Shown here one piece after another: positions 35,085 to 44,428 of a DNA stretch of 64,000 bases. The DNA comes from Halorubrum sodomense. GTDB taxonomy: Archaea > Halobacteriota > Halobacteria > Halobacteriales > Haloferacaceae. The position numbers and the translations under genes are program-made. How positions within the stretch are numbered: position 1 is the first letter of the stretch; every line of letters begins with the position of its first letter. Under the pieces are notes generated by a model. The model searched no databases. It was not told the DNA's origin and worked only from the letters and a program-made list of their open reading frames with translations. The DNA lies in assembly GCF_900111935.1 (NCBI RefSeq), contig NZ_FOYN01000001.1, positions 790,069 through 854,068 on the forward strand, read 5' to 3'.

Positions 35085-35501
35085 TCACTCCAGAAATCGC
35101 GACTCCGCGCCGCCCGAGGGCATCGTACACCGGTCCTTCTTTCCGAACCAGCGGTACCGGTTGTCGGCGACGAAGTCGTACACGCGGTCGCGGACCGCCG
35201 CGGGGACGTATCGGAACGGGGAGAGCAGTCGATAGCGTCCGCCGAGCCCCGTCGCGATCTGGATGACCGCGGACGACTTCACGTAGCTCTCGCCGTCTTC
35301 GATCAGCACGATCGACTCCAGTTCGTCGGTCGCGAGGTCGTGTTCGGCCAGCAGCGCCCGTCCGACGTCGGACTGGAGCGAGGCGAACCGGTACTTGCCC
35401 TCCGGATCGCGGGGGAGGATGAACTGTACGAACCCGCTACAGAGGTTACAGACGCCGTCGAAGAGAACGATCGAGGCGTCCTCCGGGAGACCCTCGTCCA
35501 T
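35085..35501 (-). CDS. DCC family thiol-disulfide oxidoreductase-like protein (DUF393)
   Basis: 138 residues from ATG 35501. DDASIVLFDGVCNLCSGFVQF-like motif: the Asp-Gly-Val-Cys-Asn-Leu-Cys stretch gives the family its name and a redox-type CxxC pair near residue 19. The C-terminal part has RYRLLSPFRYVPAAVRDRVYDF and RYRWFGKKDRCTMP. Thioredoxin-like fold is presumed. A GTG one codon upstream (35504) is an alternative start. It is divergent from the HTTM membrane gene; the two families are often neighbours. Confidence 0.85.
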   Translation of the reverse strand: MDEGLPEDASIVLFDGVCNLCSGFVQFILPRDPEGKYRFASLQSDVGRALLAEHDLATDELESIVLIEDGESYVKSSAVIQIATGLGGRYRLLSPFRYVPAAVRDRVYDFVADNRYRWFGKKDRCTMPSGGAESRFLE

Positions 35502-35650
35502 CACTCTCGGAGGTACGCCGCCGTCGCAGTTGAGGATTCCGATGGATTCGATCCGAGGGACCCTCTCGCGACCGCCGAGACGGAGACGCCCGTTCCGCGC
35601 ACGGAAAACTTATCGTCCCGGTACCTCTCCAACAAGCCGAAGTACAGAGT

Positions 35651-37360
35651 ATGGCTCGGAACCTCTCGACCGCGAGCGTCCGGTCGCGGCTCTCCGCGGT
35701 CGTCCGACGGCTCTCGGCGGCGGTCGCCGCGCGCGTCTCGGTGGACCCCCGCGCGCTCGCCGCGTTCCGGATCGGGCTCGGAGCGCTGCTGATCGCCGAC
35801 CTGCTCCTCCGCTCGCGCTCGCTGACCGCCTTCTACACCGACTACGGCGTGCTCCCGCGCCGGGCGTTCTTCTCTGACTACTCGACGAGCTACTCGCTCC
35901 ACGCGCTCTCCGGCGAGCCGTGGGCCATCGCGTCGCTGTTCGCGGTCGCGGGCGGGGTCGCCCTCGCGCTGCTCGTCGGGTACCGGACGCGACTCGCGAC
36001 CGTCGTCTCGTGGCTACTGCTGTTCTCGCTCCACGCCCGGAACCCGATGGTGTTGAACTCGGGCGACGGTCTGCTTCGCATGCTGCTCTTCTGGAGCGCC
36101 TTCCTCCCGCTCGGCGCGCGCTGGTCGGTCGACGCCGTCAGGCGAGCGGACCGGGGGGCCGACGCGGCAGCCGACGCCGCTCCCACCGCGGATCCCGTCG
36201 GCGGTCCCGCGTCGGGCGACGGCGGCGGTCCCGCGTCGGGCGACGGCGGCGGTCCCTCGACGCCGGGTCCGAGCGAGCCAGCGGTGGCGAGCGTCGCCAC
36301 GATGGCGATCCTGGTACAGATACTGGTGATGTACCTGACGAACGCCGTCCACAAGTACAGGAGCGACCTTTGGATGGGCGGCGAGGCGGTCGCGTACGTC
36401 ATGCGTGCCGACCAGTTCACCTACCACCTCGGAAACCACCTCGCCGAGTTCAGCGGCCTCCTCCGCGCGTTCACGCTCCTGTGGGTCGCGCTGCTGTTCG
36501 CGTCGCCGCTGTTGCTCCTGCTCACCGGGACTCCACGCGCCGTGCTCGCCTCGCTGTTCGCCGGAATGCACCTCGGGATGGCGGTCTCGATACGGGTCGG
36601 TCTCTTCCCCGTCATCGTCGTCGTCGGCCTCATCCCGTTCTTCCAGACGCCCGTCTGGGACGCTCTCGACCGCGCCGTCGCCGGCCTGAACCGGTCGACG
36701 CGGCTCGCGCGCTGGCGGGCCCGACTCGAATCTCTGGCGAGGGCCGTTCGCTCGCTCGCCGCGTCGCTCCCCCGACCGACCGCCTCGAGGCGTCTCGACG
36801 GCCTCCGGAGCGAGGGCCTCGCCGCCGGTATCGCCCGCGGACGCGCCCGCTTCTCGGCGGTCGTGCCGACCGTCTTCCTCGTGTTGATCCTCCTGTCGAG
36901 CGCGGGATCGGTCGGCTACGCCGAGGTCCCGGATCCCGCCGCCGACGCCTTAGACGCCGTCGACATGCAGCAGTCGTGGCAGATGTTCGCGCCCGATCCG
37001 ATCCACACGACCCGGTGGTACGTCGCGTCCGGGACGCTCGAAGACGGGACCGAACGGGACGTGTTCCGGGACTCGACCGTCGACTTCGATCGGCCGGCTC
37101 GCGCGGAGACCACCTACCGGACCGCGCGCTGGCGGAAGTACCTCAAGAAGGTCTCTGCCGCCGACAACGAGAACCACCGCTCGTACCTCGCGAACTACCT
37201 CTGTACGGACTGGAACCGCACCCACGAGACGGACGTCGAAACCGTGACCATCTATCGGCTGTACGAGCGGATCCACCCGTACAACGGGACGGTCGAGGCC
37301 GCGAACGAGTTCGAACTGATCGAGTACGACTGCTCGGGCGAGTTCGTTCAAGACGCGTGA
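35651..37360 (+). CDS. HTTM domain membrane protein (gamma-carboxylase-like)
   Basis: 569 residues. The N-terminal half is the HTTM domain: RVSVDPRALAAFRIGLGALL, YTDYGVLPRRAFFSDYST, HARNPMVLNSGDGLLRM and NAVHKYRSDLWMGGEAV. This resembles the membrane part of vitamin K gamma-carboxylase. A tandem Gly-rich linker (GGPASGDGGGPASGDGG) interrupts the domain at about 186-206. The C-terminal 200 residues are outside the membrane, with LDAVDMQQSWQMFAPDPIHT. The DCC gene next door is divergent. Function of archaeal HTTM proteins is not known. Confidence 0.87.
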   Translation: MARNLSTASVRSRLSAVVRRLSAAVAARVSVDPRALAAFRIGLGALLIADLLLRSRSLTAFYTDYGVLPRRAFFSDYSTSYSLHALSGEPWAIASLFAVAGGVALALLVGYRTRLATVVSWLLLFSLHARNPMVLNSGDGLLRMLLFWSAFLPLGARWSVDAVRRADRGADAAADAAPTADPVGGPASGDGGGPASGDGGGPSTPGPSEPAVASVATMAILVQILVMYLTNAVHKYRSDLWMGGEAVAYVMRADQFTYHLGNHLAEFSGLLRAFTLLWVALLFASPLLLLLTGTPRAVLASLFAGMHLGMAVSIRVGLFPVIVVVGLIPFFQTPVWDALDRAVAGLNRSTRLARWRARLESLARAVRSLAASLPRPTASRRLDGLRSEGLAAGIARGRARFSAVVPTVFLVLILLSSAGSVGYAEVPDPAADALDAVDMQQSWQMFAPDPIHTTRWYVASGTLEDGTERDVFRDSTVDFDRPARAETTYRTARWRKYLKKVSAADNENHRSYLANYLCTDWNRTHETDVETVTIYRLYERIHPYNGTVEAANEFELIEYDCSGEFVQDA

Positions 37361-37418
37361 TCGCCCGCCTCGGTACCGCCGGTCGTCGGCGGTGTCGCTT
37401 CGCCGGGGACGGCGGCGC

Positions 37419-38336
37419 CTAGTTCGAACGAGCGGGCGTCCGGTCCGCGGCCGCTCGCTCCTCGAGAACGGTCGTTCCGCGACCGACCCGCGTCTGGTAG
37501 GCGCGCGCCTCGATCCCGGCGCCGGCGAAGGCGTCGAGCATCGCGGCGGCGATGTCGCGGCGGTCGCGCTCTCGGCAGGCCGCGATCACCGCCGGTCCGG
37601 CGCCGCTGACGCTGACGCCGGTCGCGCCCGCGTCGAAGGCGCGCTCGCGCACGTCGTCGTAGCCGGTGATCAGGCGGGCGCGTTCGGGGGTGACCACGGG
37701 GTCGTCCATGCCGAGCCCGACGAGGTCCGGATCCGAGCGACACATCCCGATCGCGAGCGTCGCCGCGTTGCCGACCGTCTCGACCAGCTCCTCCATCGAG
37801 GCGGTCTCGGGGACGACCCGGCGGGCGTCGCGCGTCGAGACCGCCACGTCGGGCAGACAGACGACCAGGGGGATCGCGGCGTCGACCGACCGGGTTCCCT
37901 CGGCGGTCGTCACGGTGAAGCCGCCGAGGATCGAGGGGGCGACGTTATCGGCGTGCGCGACGCCGGAGACGACCGCCTCGCCCTCGGCGGCGATCGGGAC
38001 CAACTCCTTCCGCGAGAGGCCGCGGTCGTACAGTCGGTTGAGCGCGACCGCGGCGCCCGCGGCGCTCGCGGCCGAGGAGCCGAGCCCCGAGGCCGGGCGC
38101 ACGCCCTTGTCGATGTGGATCCGCGCGGGCGCGTCGAGCGCCTCGACGACGGCGCCGACGGTGTTCTTCTCGGGGTCCTCCGGGATGTACTGCGCGCCGA
38201 CGCCGGTGACCTCGATCGTCGTCTCGGCCGCCTTCTCGACCGTGACGACGTCGGCCGGCCGCGAGAGGGCCGCCCCGAACACGTCGAAGCCGCTCCCAAG
38301 GTTCGCGCTCGTCGCGGGGGCCCGTACCGTTACCAT
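37419..38336 (-). CDS. thrB: homoserine kinase (GHMP kinase)
   Basis: 305 residues from ATG 38336. GHMP motif 1 APATSANLGSGFDVFGAAL and the ATP-binding motif VRPASGLGSSAASAAGAAVA are plain. Motif 3 is GATGVSVSGAGPAVIAAC. It phosphorylates homoserine in threonine synthesis. The AGLGSSAA glycine loop and length match archaeal ThrB. No threonine synthase gene is in the window. Its start faces a small gap, then a convergent small membrane gene upstream. Confidence 0.93.
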   Translation of the reverse strand: MVTVRAPATSANLGSGFDVFGAALSRPADVVTVEKAAETTIEVTGVGAQYIPEDPEKNTVGAVVEALDAPARIHIDKGVRPASGLGSSAASAAGAAVALNRLYDRGLSRKELVPIAAEGEAVVSGVAHADNVAPSILGGFTVTTAEGTRSVDAAIPLVVCLPDVAVSTRDARRVVPETASMEELVETVGNAATLAIGMCRSDPDLVGLGMDDPVVTPERARLITGYDDVRERAFDAGATGVSVSGAGPAVIAACRERDRRDIAAAMLDAFAGAGIEARAYQTRVGRGTTVLEERAAADRTPARSN

Positions 38337-38474
38337 GACGGGGAGTGTCACCGGTGGGGCAAAAAGGAGCGGGATCGCACAGAACGACGGCGAGATCGGT
38401 CGGGGTCGTCGAGACGGGGCGGGGGAGAAAACACGGCGCGGAGGGGAGACGGGCGGGGGCTTCGCGGGTCGGCG

Positions 38475-38723
38475 TCAGCGAGCCATCGTCCACAGCAGCG
38501 CGCCGACCAAGACGAGGGGAATGCCCAGGAGGATGAACGTCTTCGGCATCGTCGTGTACGGCGCCATCAGGAAGACGACCCCGAAGACGGCCAGAATCGA
38601 CGCGATGACCTTCTGGGACTTCAGCGGCGCGGCGCCCAGAAGCGACACGAGGAGCCCGAACAGGACGATATGCCCGAGGTGGTAGTCGAGCAGGAACGTG
38701 TCGATGACCAGCGGCGAGAGCAT
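38475..38723 (-). CDS. small three-helix membrane protein, unknown
   Basis: 82 residues: MLSPLVIDTFLLDYHLGHIV, a second helix around KVIASILAVFGVVFLMAP, and a third FILLGIPLVLVGALLW. No family recognised. AT-rich sequence (38740-38760) precedes it and could be its promoter. It lies upstream of thrB on the same strand with 138 nt between and is divergent from the DUF389 gene. Confidence 0.6.
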   Translation of the reverse strand: MLSPLVIDTFLLDYHLGHIVLFGLLVSLLGAAPLKSQKVIASILAVFGVVFLMAPYTTMPKTFILLGIPLVLVGALLWTMAR

Positions 38724-38799
38724 TCTTGGCCGAAGGTGCGAGCGATTCGCGCATTAAAGTTCCGTTTCTCGCGGCTCGGGACCGACCGCCGCGTGCCGA

Positions 38800-38808
38800 T
38801 ATTATAAG
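38800..38808 (+). promoter_or_regulatory. TATA box of the DUF389 gene
   Basis: TATTATAAG centred 28 nt before the GTG at 38832. This supports a GTG start and a leaderless mRNA. Confidence 0.6.
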
Positions 38809-38831
38809 GATCGCCGGCACGACCGGCGACC

Positions 38832-40124
38832 GTGCGACTCGTTCAGGTCATGATTCCGGCGGGCAAGCGGGCCGCGGTCGTCCGCGCGCTCGACGACGAG
38901 GGGGTCGACTACGTCGTCACCGACGAGACGAGCGGCCGGGAGTACACCGCGGTCGCGACCTTCCCGCTGCCGACGGCCGCCGTCGAACCCGTCCTCGACC
39001 GCCTGCGGGAGGCGGGGATCGACGAGAGCACCTACACGGTCATCGTCGCGGCCGAGACGGTCATCTCGCGGCGGTTCGAGGCGCTCGAAGACGAGTACGC
39101 GGAGGACGCCGAACACGGCGGCGACCACATCTCCCGGGAGGAGCTTCAGGCGAAGGCCGAGGGCCTCGCGTCGGGGAGGGGGACGTACGTGTTGATGACC
39201 GTCATCTCGGCGGTGATCGCCACCGCGGGGCTGCTGCTCGACTCCCCGGCGACCGTGGTCGGATCGATGGTGATCGCGCCGCTCATCGGGCCGGCGATGT
39301 CGGCCGCGGTCGGCACCGTCGTCGACGACGAGGCGCTGTTCCGGCGCGGCGTGCGGATGCAGATACTGGGCGTCGCGGTCGCGGTCCTCGCGGCGACGGT
39401 GTTCGCGTTCGCGCTGCGGTCGCTCGCCCTGGTTCCGCCCGGACTCGACCCGCTCGAACTCGCGGAGGTGTCGGAGCGGGTCGCGCCGAACGTCCTCGTT
39501 CTCGTCGTCGCGGTCGGCGCCGGGATCGCGGGTATCGTCTCGCTGATGACCGGCGTCTCCGCGACGCTCGTGGGGGTGATGATCGCGGTGGCGCTCATCC
39601 CGCCCGCGGCCGCGGTCGGGATCGGGATCGCCTTCCGGATCCCGCGGCTCGTGATCGGCGCGGGCGTCATCGTCGCGGTGAACGTCCTCTCGATCAATCT
39701 CTCTGCGCTCGTCATGCTGTGGTACGAGGGGTACCGCCCGCAGCGGTGGTTCCGCGAGGACGACGCGCGCTCGGCGTTCCTCAAGCGCGCCGCCGTGCTG
39801 GCGGTCGCGATCGCGCTCCTCTCGGTGTTCCTCGGCGGCGTCACCTACGAGTCGTACGTCGCCTCGACCACCGAGGCGGACATCCGCGCCGCCGCGAGCG
39901 ACGAGCTGACGGCGCTGGACTCGGAGTTCGAACTCCTCGAACTGTCGGTCGAGCGCACCGGAACGGTCCCGCCGCTGGAAACCGAGCGGGTGGTGATCAC
40001 GGTCGGCGTGCCACCGGGCGGCTCCGTCGAGGGGATCGCGCCCGCGATCGACGACCGGATCGAGACCGTGATCGGCAGCGAAGTCACCGTCGAGGTCCGC
40101 ACGGTGACCGTCGAGCGCGCCTGA
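38832..40124 (+). CDS. TIGR00341 / DUF389 membrane protein
   Basis: 430 residues from GTG 38832. A cytoplasmic N-domain (MRLVQVMIPAGKRAAVVRAL) leads into a six- to seven-helix DUF389 core. The signature VVGSMVIAPLIGPAMSAAVG and SATLVGVMIAVALIPPAAAVG glycine/proline helices are clear. A soluble C-domain of 110 residues, AASDELTALDSEFELLELS onward, is Gly-poor and strand-rich. The family is widespread and uncharacterised. The FNT/USP gene follows 166 nt later on the same strand. Confidence 0.88.
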   Translation: MRLVQVMIPAGKRAAVVRALDDEGVDYVVTDETSGREYTAVATFPLPTAAVEPVLDRLREAGIDESTYTVIVAAETVISRRFEALEDEYAEDAEHGGDHISREELQAKAEGLASGRGTYVLMTVISAVIATAGLLLDSPATVVGSMVIAPLIGPAMSAAVGTVVDDEALFRRGVRMQILGVAVAVLAATVFAFALRSLALVPPGLDPLELAEVSERVAPNVLVLVVAVGAGIAGIVSLMTGVSATLVGVMIAVALIPPAAAVGIGIAFRIPRLVIGAGVIVAVNVLSINLSALVMLWYEGYRPQRWFREDDARSAFLKRAAVLAVAIALLSVFLGGVTYESYVASTTEADIRAAASDELTALDSEFELLELSVERTGTVPPLETERVVITVGVPPGGSVEGIAPAIDDRIETVIGSEVTVEVRTVTVERA

Positions 40125-40261
40125 ATCTGCCTCGGCGGTCACCCTCTGCCCGCGGTCACCCGGCGACGCCGCCGCACTCACGACCGTGTCGCCCGCGATC
40201 ACCCGGGGTGACGCCGCCGCAGTCGGTCGTTTTCCGACCGCGTGACCGGAAGAGCAAGGGC

Positions 40262-40269
40262 TTTTTATC
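40262..40269 (+). promoter_or_regulatory. TATA box of the FNT-USP gene
   Basis: TTTTTATC centred 26 nt before the GTG at 40291, supporting that start. Confidence 0.55.
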
Positions 40270-40290
40270 GGGCCGCCGTCGCGCCGGCCA

Positions 40291-42426
40291 GTGACGGACT
40301 CAGAGCGACCCGACGACGATTCGATGCGGGAGGTCGTCGAGCGGTCTCGGAGCGGTGCGCCGGCGGTCGGAGAGGCGGTCCGGGACCGGTTCTCCTCGGA
40401 CGAGGTGTTCCAGCGGATCATCGCGGCCGCGGACGAGGAGGTGACCTCGGGGAGTCGGGAGCTGTTCTTCAGCGGGCTCGCCGCCGGGCTGGCGATCACG
40501 ATCACGTTCATGTTGTACGCGTCGCTGACCGCGTCGACGGACTCTCACCCCGTGTTGAGCGTCCTTCTCTATCCGCTCGGATTCATCTACATCATCATCG
40601 GCGGCTACCAGCTGTACACCGAGAACACCCTCCCGCCGGTGGCGCTCACGCTCGAACGGCTCGCGAGCATCCCGACGCTGCTTCGCCACTGGACGATCGT
40701 GCTCGCCGGGAACTTCACCGGCGGTGCGATCGGCGCGGCCGTCCTCTCGTACGGCGGGGTCTTCACCGGCGACACCGTCGGGGCGGCGCGGTACATCTCC
40801 CGGGGCGGGTTCGACGTCGGCGCCGTCCCGCTGTTCTTCAAGGCCGCGATGGCGGGGTTGATCGTCGCCGGCGTCGTCTGGGTCGGCTTCGCCTCCACCG
40901 ACTCCGTGAGCCGAATGCTCGTCGTCTACCTCGCGTTCCTCGCGATCCCGCTCGGCGACCTGTTCCACGTGGTCGTCTCCTTCACGGAGGTGCTCTACCT
41001 GTTCTTCGAGTACAGCATCCCGCTGTACGGCGCGGAGATAAGCCTCTACTCCGGACTCGTCGGCTTCGTGATCCCCGTCCTGCTCGGGAACACCATCGGC
41101 GGGGTCGTCTTGGTCACCCTCGTCAACTACTTCCAGACCAGCGAGGAGCGCCTGGAGGAGGCGCGCTTCGAGGGGGTGACCCGTCGGCTGACGGTCCCCG
41201 AGTGGGCCTTCGGCCGCGCGGCCGGACGTTCGTACGTCCCGATACTGGACGCGACCGAGGCGGGGCTGTTCGCGGGCGAGGGGTATCGGATCATGGTCCC
41301 GATCACGAACCCCCGGACTGACGGCCCGATCGTCGAACTGGGGGCGCGGCTCGCGAGCAGCCACGAGGAGGGCGTCGTCCACATCGTCCACGTCGTCCAG
41401 GCGCCAGAGCGCATGTCGCTGTCCTCGGGGGACGCGGGGCGCCGGATCGCGGACGTCTCCGCCGAGGGGATGGCCGATCTCCGGTCCACCGCGACGGAGT
41501 ACGACGTCGAGGTGGCGACCTCGACCGTCGTCTCGCACCGCTCGTTCGAGGAGGTGTTCGACGCGGCGCGGCGGACCCGCCCGGACGCGGTCCTGATGGG
41601 GTGGGGCGACGACCAGCTGTGGGGCGCCGCCCGCGCGGAGCGGCCAATCGACGAGCTCACGAACCAGCTCCCCTGTGACTTCCTCATCCTCAACGAGCAC
41701 GAGCTCGACACCTCCCGGGTCCTCATCCCGACGTCCGGCGGCCCGGACTCGGACCTGAGCGCGGAGGTCGCGAAGGTGCTCGCCGACACCGCCGGCGCCG
41801 AGGTGACGCTGCTTCACGTGGTCGACGGTCCGGAGAAGCGACCGGGGGGCGAGGCGTTCCTCGCGGCGTGGGCCGACGAACACGGCCTCGACGACGCGGA
41901 GCTCGTCGTCGACGAGGGCGGCGACGTCGAGGCCGGCATCGCGCGTGCGGCCGCCGACGAAACGCTGATCATCATCGGCGCCACCGAGAAGGGGCTGCTC
42001 TCCCGGCTGGTCTCGAACTCGCTCCACCTCGACGTCATCCACGACGTGGACGCCTCAGTGTTGCTCACCGAACGGCCCAGCGCCCGGTCGCTGCGCGAGC
42101 GGCTGTTCGGCTCCGGCCGCCGGGCCACCGACATGTCGGCCGGCGTCGACCGCGACGCGGAGCTGTCGCAGGGCACGGACGTGGGGTCCGCCGAACGCAG
42201 GGAGAGCGACCGCGACGCCGGCGACGACACCGACGGCGAGGAGGTGGCTGACGACGACACCGACGGGACGGCTGCCGCCGGCGACGAGGGGGTCGACGCC
42301 GGCGGTTCGACCGACGAACGGCCGCCTCCCGACGACAGCTACATCGCCGACCACGACGACGCCGACGAGGAGGCCGCCGGCGGGGCGGACCCCGAGGACA
42401 CGGTCGGTGAGGGCGACGGGCGATAG
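40291..42426 (+). CDS. formate/nitrite transporter-type channel fused to two USP domains
   Basis: 711 residues from GTG 40291. After 60 acidic residues comes an FNT channel (about 65-290): ELFFSGLAAGLAITITF, GGYQLYTENTLPP and LLGNTIGGVVLVTLVNYFQT. The LYTEN loop and the NTIGG turn are FNT marks. Two universal stress protein domains follow (about 330-460 and 470-590), the second with IIIGATEKGLLSRLVSNSLH. The last 110 residues are an Asp/Glu tail. FNT proteins pass formate, nitrite or related anions; the USP pair may sense nucleotide. Substrate unknown. Confidence 0.88.
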   Translation: MTDSERPDDDSMREVVERSRSGAPAVGEAVRDRFSSDEVFQRIIAAADEEVTSGSRELFFSGLAAGLAITITFMLYASLTASTDSHPVLSVLLYPLGFIYIIIGGYQLYTENTLPPVALTLERLASIPTLLRHWTIVLAGNFTGGAIGAAVLSYGGVFTGDTVGAARYISRGGFDVGAVPLFFKAAMAGLIVAGVVWVGFASTDSVSRMLVVYLAFLAIPLGDLFHVVVSFTEVLYLFFEYSIPLYGAEISLYSGLVGFVIPVLLGNTIGGVVLVTLVNYFQTSEERLEEARFEGVTRRLTVPEWAFGRAAGRSYVPILDATEAGLFAGEGYRIMVPITNPRTDGPIVELGARLASSHEEGVVHIVHVVQAPERMSLSSGDAGRRIADVSAEGMADLRSTATEYDVEVATSTVVSHRSFEEVFDAARRTRPDAVLMGWGDDQLWGAARAERPIDELTNQLPCDFLILNEHELDTSRVLIPTSGGPDSDLSAEVAKVLADTAGAEVTLLHVVDGPEKRPGGEAFLAAWADEHGLDDAELVVDEGGDVEAGIARAAADETLIIIGATEKGLLSRLVSNSLHLDVIHDVDASVLLTERPSARSLRERLFGSGRRATDMSAGVDRDAELSQGTDVGSAERRESDRDAGDDTDGEEVADDDTDGTAAAGDEGVDAGGSTDERPPPDDSYIADHDDADEEAAGGADPEDTVGEGDGR

Positions 42427-42454
42427 CGAAAACGGCTCTTTGCGTTATCGGCGG

Positions 42455-42462
42455 CTTATAGG
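42455..42462 (+). promoter_or_regulatory. TATA box of the SIMPL lipoprotein gene
   Basis: CTTATAGG centred about 27 nt before the ATG at 42486. A longer frame beginning at GTG 42462 would overlap it. Confidence 0.5.
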
Positions 42463-42485
42463 TGTCCGGGATCGATTCGGAGCGT

Positions 42486-43229
42486 ATGGACAGGCGACTG
42501 ACGGCACTCATCGGCATCGCGGCGCTCGTCGCGCTGGCCGGCTGCTCGGGGCTCGCGGGAACCGCGACTCCGGCCGGCGGCGACGAGGCGCAACTGGAAC
42601 GGAGCATCGAAGTGACGGCCACGGGCGAGGCGACGTCGGCGCCCGACCGCGCCACCCTCCGCGTCGCGGTCACCGCGACCGGCCCCGACGCCGAGGCGGT
42701 CCGCGACGAACTCGACGCGGGCGACGAAGAACTGCGGGCGGCCTTGACGGAGTGGGGGCTCGACGACGACGCGATCCGGACCGCCCAGTACGACGTCCGC
42801 GAGAGCTACGAAACCCGCGAGGACCCGAACCGGACGCGGTACGAGGGCGTCCACCAGTACGCGATCGACCTCGACGACGTCGACGCCGTCGGAGAGGTGA
42901 TCGACGTGGCGGTGAACGCGGGCGCCGACCGGGTCCAGCGGATCCAGTTCGGACTGAGCGAGGAGACGGAACGCGAGGTCCGCGAGGAAGCGATCGCGAA
43001 GGCCATGGCGAACGCGGACGCCGACGCGGCCGCGCTCGCGAACGCGAGCGGCTTGGAGGTCTCCGGCGTCTACGAGGTGTCGACGGCGCAGTCGGGAGGA
43101 GGGGTGTACGTCGAGCGCGCCACCGCTGCCGCTGGCGGCGGCGACGCGGGCGCCTCGACCGCCATCGAGGCCGGTGACGTGACCGTGAGCGTCTCGGTGA
43201 AGGTCGTGTACGAAGCCGTCCCGGCCTGA
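42486..43229 (+). CDS. SIMPL (DUF541) domain lipoprotein
   Basis: 247 residues from ATG 42486. MDRRLTALIGIAALVALAGC is a signal peptide ending in a lipobox (Leu-Ala-Gly-Cys20), so the protein is probably lipid-anchored on the outside. The SIMPL domain follows: SIEVTATGEATSAPDRATLR, VQRIQFGLSEETEREVREEA and KAMANADADAAALANASG. The family is of unknown role and widespread. It is stress- or signalling-linked in some bacteria. Distance to FNT gene is 59 nt. Confidence 0.88.
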   Translation: MDRRLTALIGIAALVALAGCSGLAGTATPAGGDEAQLERSIEVTATGEATSAPDRATLRVAVTATGPDAEAVRDELDAGDEELRAALTEWGLDDDAIRTAQYDVRESYETREDPNRTRYEGVHQYAIDLDDVDAVGEVIDVAVNAGADRVQRIQFGLSEETEREVREEAIAKAMANADADAAALANASGLEVSGVYEVSTAQSGGGVYVERATAAAGGGDAGASTAIEAGDVTVSVSVKVVYEAVPA

Positions 43230-43281
43230 CGGCGCGAGCGACCGGCCTCTCCCGCGTGCGAGCGTCGCGGTCGGCGCCCGG

Positions 43282-44265
43282 CTACTCTCCGTCGCGGGTG
43301 GGGAGGTCCGGCTCGTAACCCACCGCGTCGACGGCCATGTCGAGGACGGCCTCGACGTTCTCGTCCTCGGTGACGCTCATCGTCGCGTCGACGGACTCGG
43401 CCTGGACCGCCTCGAAGCGGTCGTGTTTGTTCGCCACGGTGAGCAGCGGCACGTCCGCGCCGAACAGCTCGCGGACCTCCTCGCGGAGCTCCAGCTGGAC
43501 GTCGAGGGGGTAGCCGCAGTCGCCGGAGGGGTCGAGGACGAAGACGACGGCGTCCGCGAGGTGTTCGAGGGCGCTCACCGCCTGCCGCTCGATGTCGTTG
43601 CGCTCGTCCTCGGGCCGGTCGAGGAGGCCGGGGGTGTCGACGATCTGGTACCGGACGTGGTTCCGGTCGAAGTGGCCGATCTGGACCCCCTTCGTGGTGA
43701 ACGGGTACTCCGCGATCCGGTTCGACGCGCGGGTGACCCGGTTGACGAACGAGGACTTCCCGACGTTCGGGTAGCCGGCGACGACGATGGCCGGCTCGTC
43801 TGGCCGGACGTCCGGCAGCACCTTCAGCTGGTCGCGCGAGTCGCCGATGTAGCGGAGGTCGTCTTCGATCTGGTCCATCACGTCCGCCATGCGGGCGAAC
43901 GCCTGCTTGCGGTGTTTCCGCGCGGTGTCGACGTCGGAGTCGCGGATCTTCGTCGTGTACTCGTCGCGGAGGTCCTCGATCTGGCGGCTGGCCCACATCA
44001 CCTGCGAGAGCGCCTGTCGGAGGCGGTCGACGTCGACGATGGCGTCCGCGAGCTCGTAGTAGAACGGGTCGACGTCGAAGCCGAAGTCGGGCCACGAGGT
44101 GACGACGTTCTCGAGGTTGTCCGAGAGCACGTTGCCGGCGGTCCGTAGCATCGACTCCTGCGCCTCGTGGCCGCGCTTCGCTCGCCCGGCCCGCGCCGCC
44201 CGCGAGAACGCCTTGTCGACGAGTTCCTCCGCGCGCGGAGTCGTCGGGAGGCCCTCAAATATCAT
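43282..44265 (-). CDS. Nog1-like / Obg family GTP-binding protein
   Basis: 327 residues from ATG 44265. The N-terminal helical bundle (1-155) ends in RYIGDSRDQLKVLPDVRPD. G1 is AGYPNVGKSSFVNRVT, G3 is YQIVDTPGLLDRPEDERNDI and G4 is LTVANKHDRFEA. This is the archaeal Nog1 branch, related to the yeast large ribosomal subunit assembly factor. It lacks the long eukaryotic C-terminus, as usual in archaea. It is divergent from the nhaC gene. Confidence 0.92.
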   Translation of the reverse strand: MIFEGLPTTPRAEELVDKAFSRAARAGRAKRGHEAQESMLRTAGNVLSDNLENVVTSWPDFGFDVDPFYYELADAIVDVDRLRQALSQVMWASRQIEDLRDEYTTKIRDSDVDTARKHRKQAFARMADVMDQIEDDLRYIGDSRDQLKVLPDVRPDEPAIVVAGYPNVGKSSFVNRVTRASNRIAEYPFTTKGVQIGHFDRNHVRYQIVDTPGLLDRPEDERNDIERQAVSALEHLADAVVFVLDPSGDCGYPLDVQLELREEVRELFGADVPLLTVANKHDRFEAVQAESVDATMSVTEDENVEAVLDMAVDAVGYEPDLPTRDGE

Positions 44266-44383
44266 GTTACCGCGGCTTGGCCGCCGACGCGTATAAGACC
44301 GTCCGTTCGCGTACCGCCGCGACACGGCGGCGCACGGTCGAACGCGCTGACTTCCCGGAGAGCGTTCCCGACCGCGAACGACG

Positions 44384-44428
44384 ACGAACGTTCGTTATCT
44401 ATCTCGCGCATATTTCGAGATATATTTA
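44384..44428 (+). promoter_or_regulatory. nhaC promoter with two palindromes
   Basis: A perfect 12-bp palindrome ACGAACGTTCGT (44384-44395) is followed by TATCTCG (44400-44406) and CGAGATA (44416-44422), a 7-bp inverted repeat with a 9-nt spacer. The second arm touches the TATA-like ATATATTTATG (44419-44429), 27 nt before the nhaC start. A regulator bound here could block the box. Confidence 0.6.

Noticed and set aside
40300-42042. Long minus frame opposite the FNT-USP gene
   Set aside because: Same antisense effect of GC bias; composition is Asp/Arg/Glu-rich with no motif.
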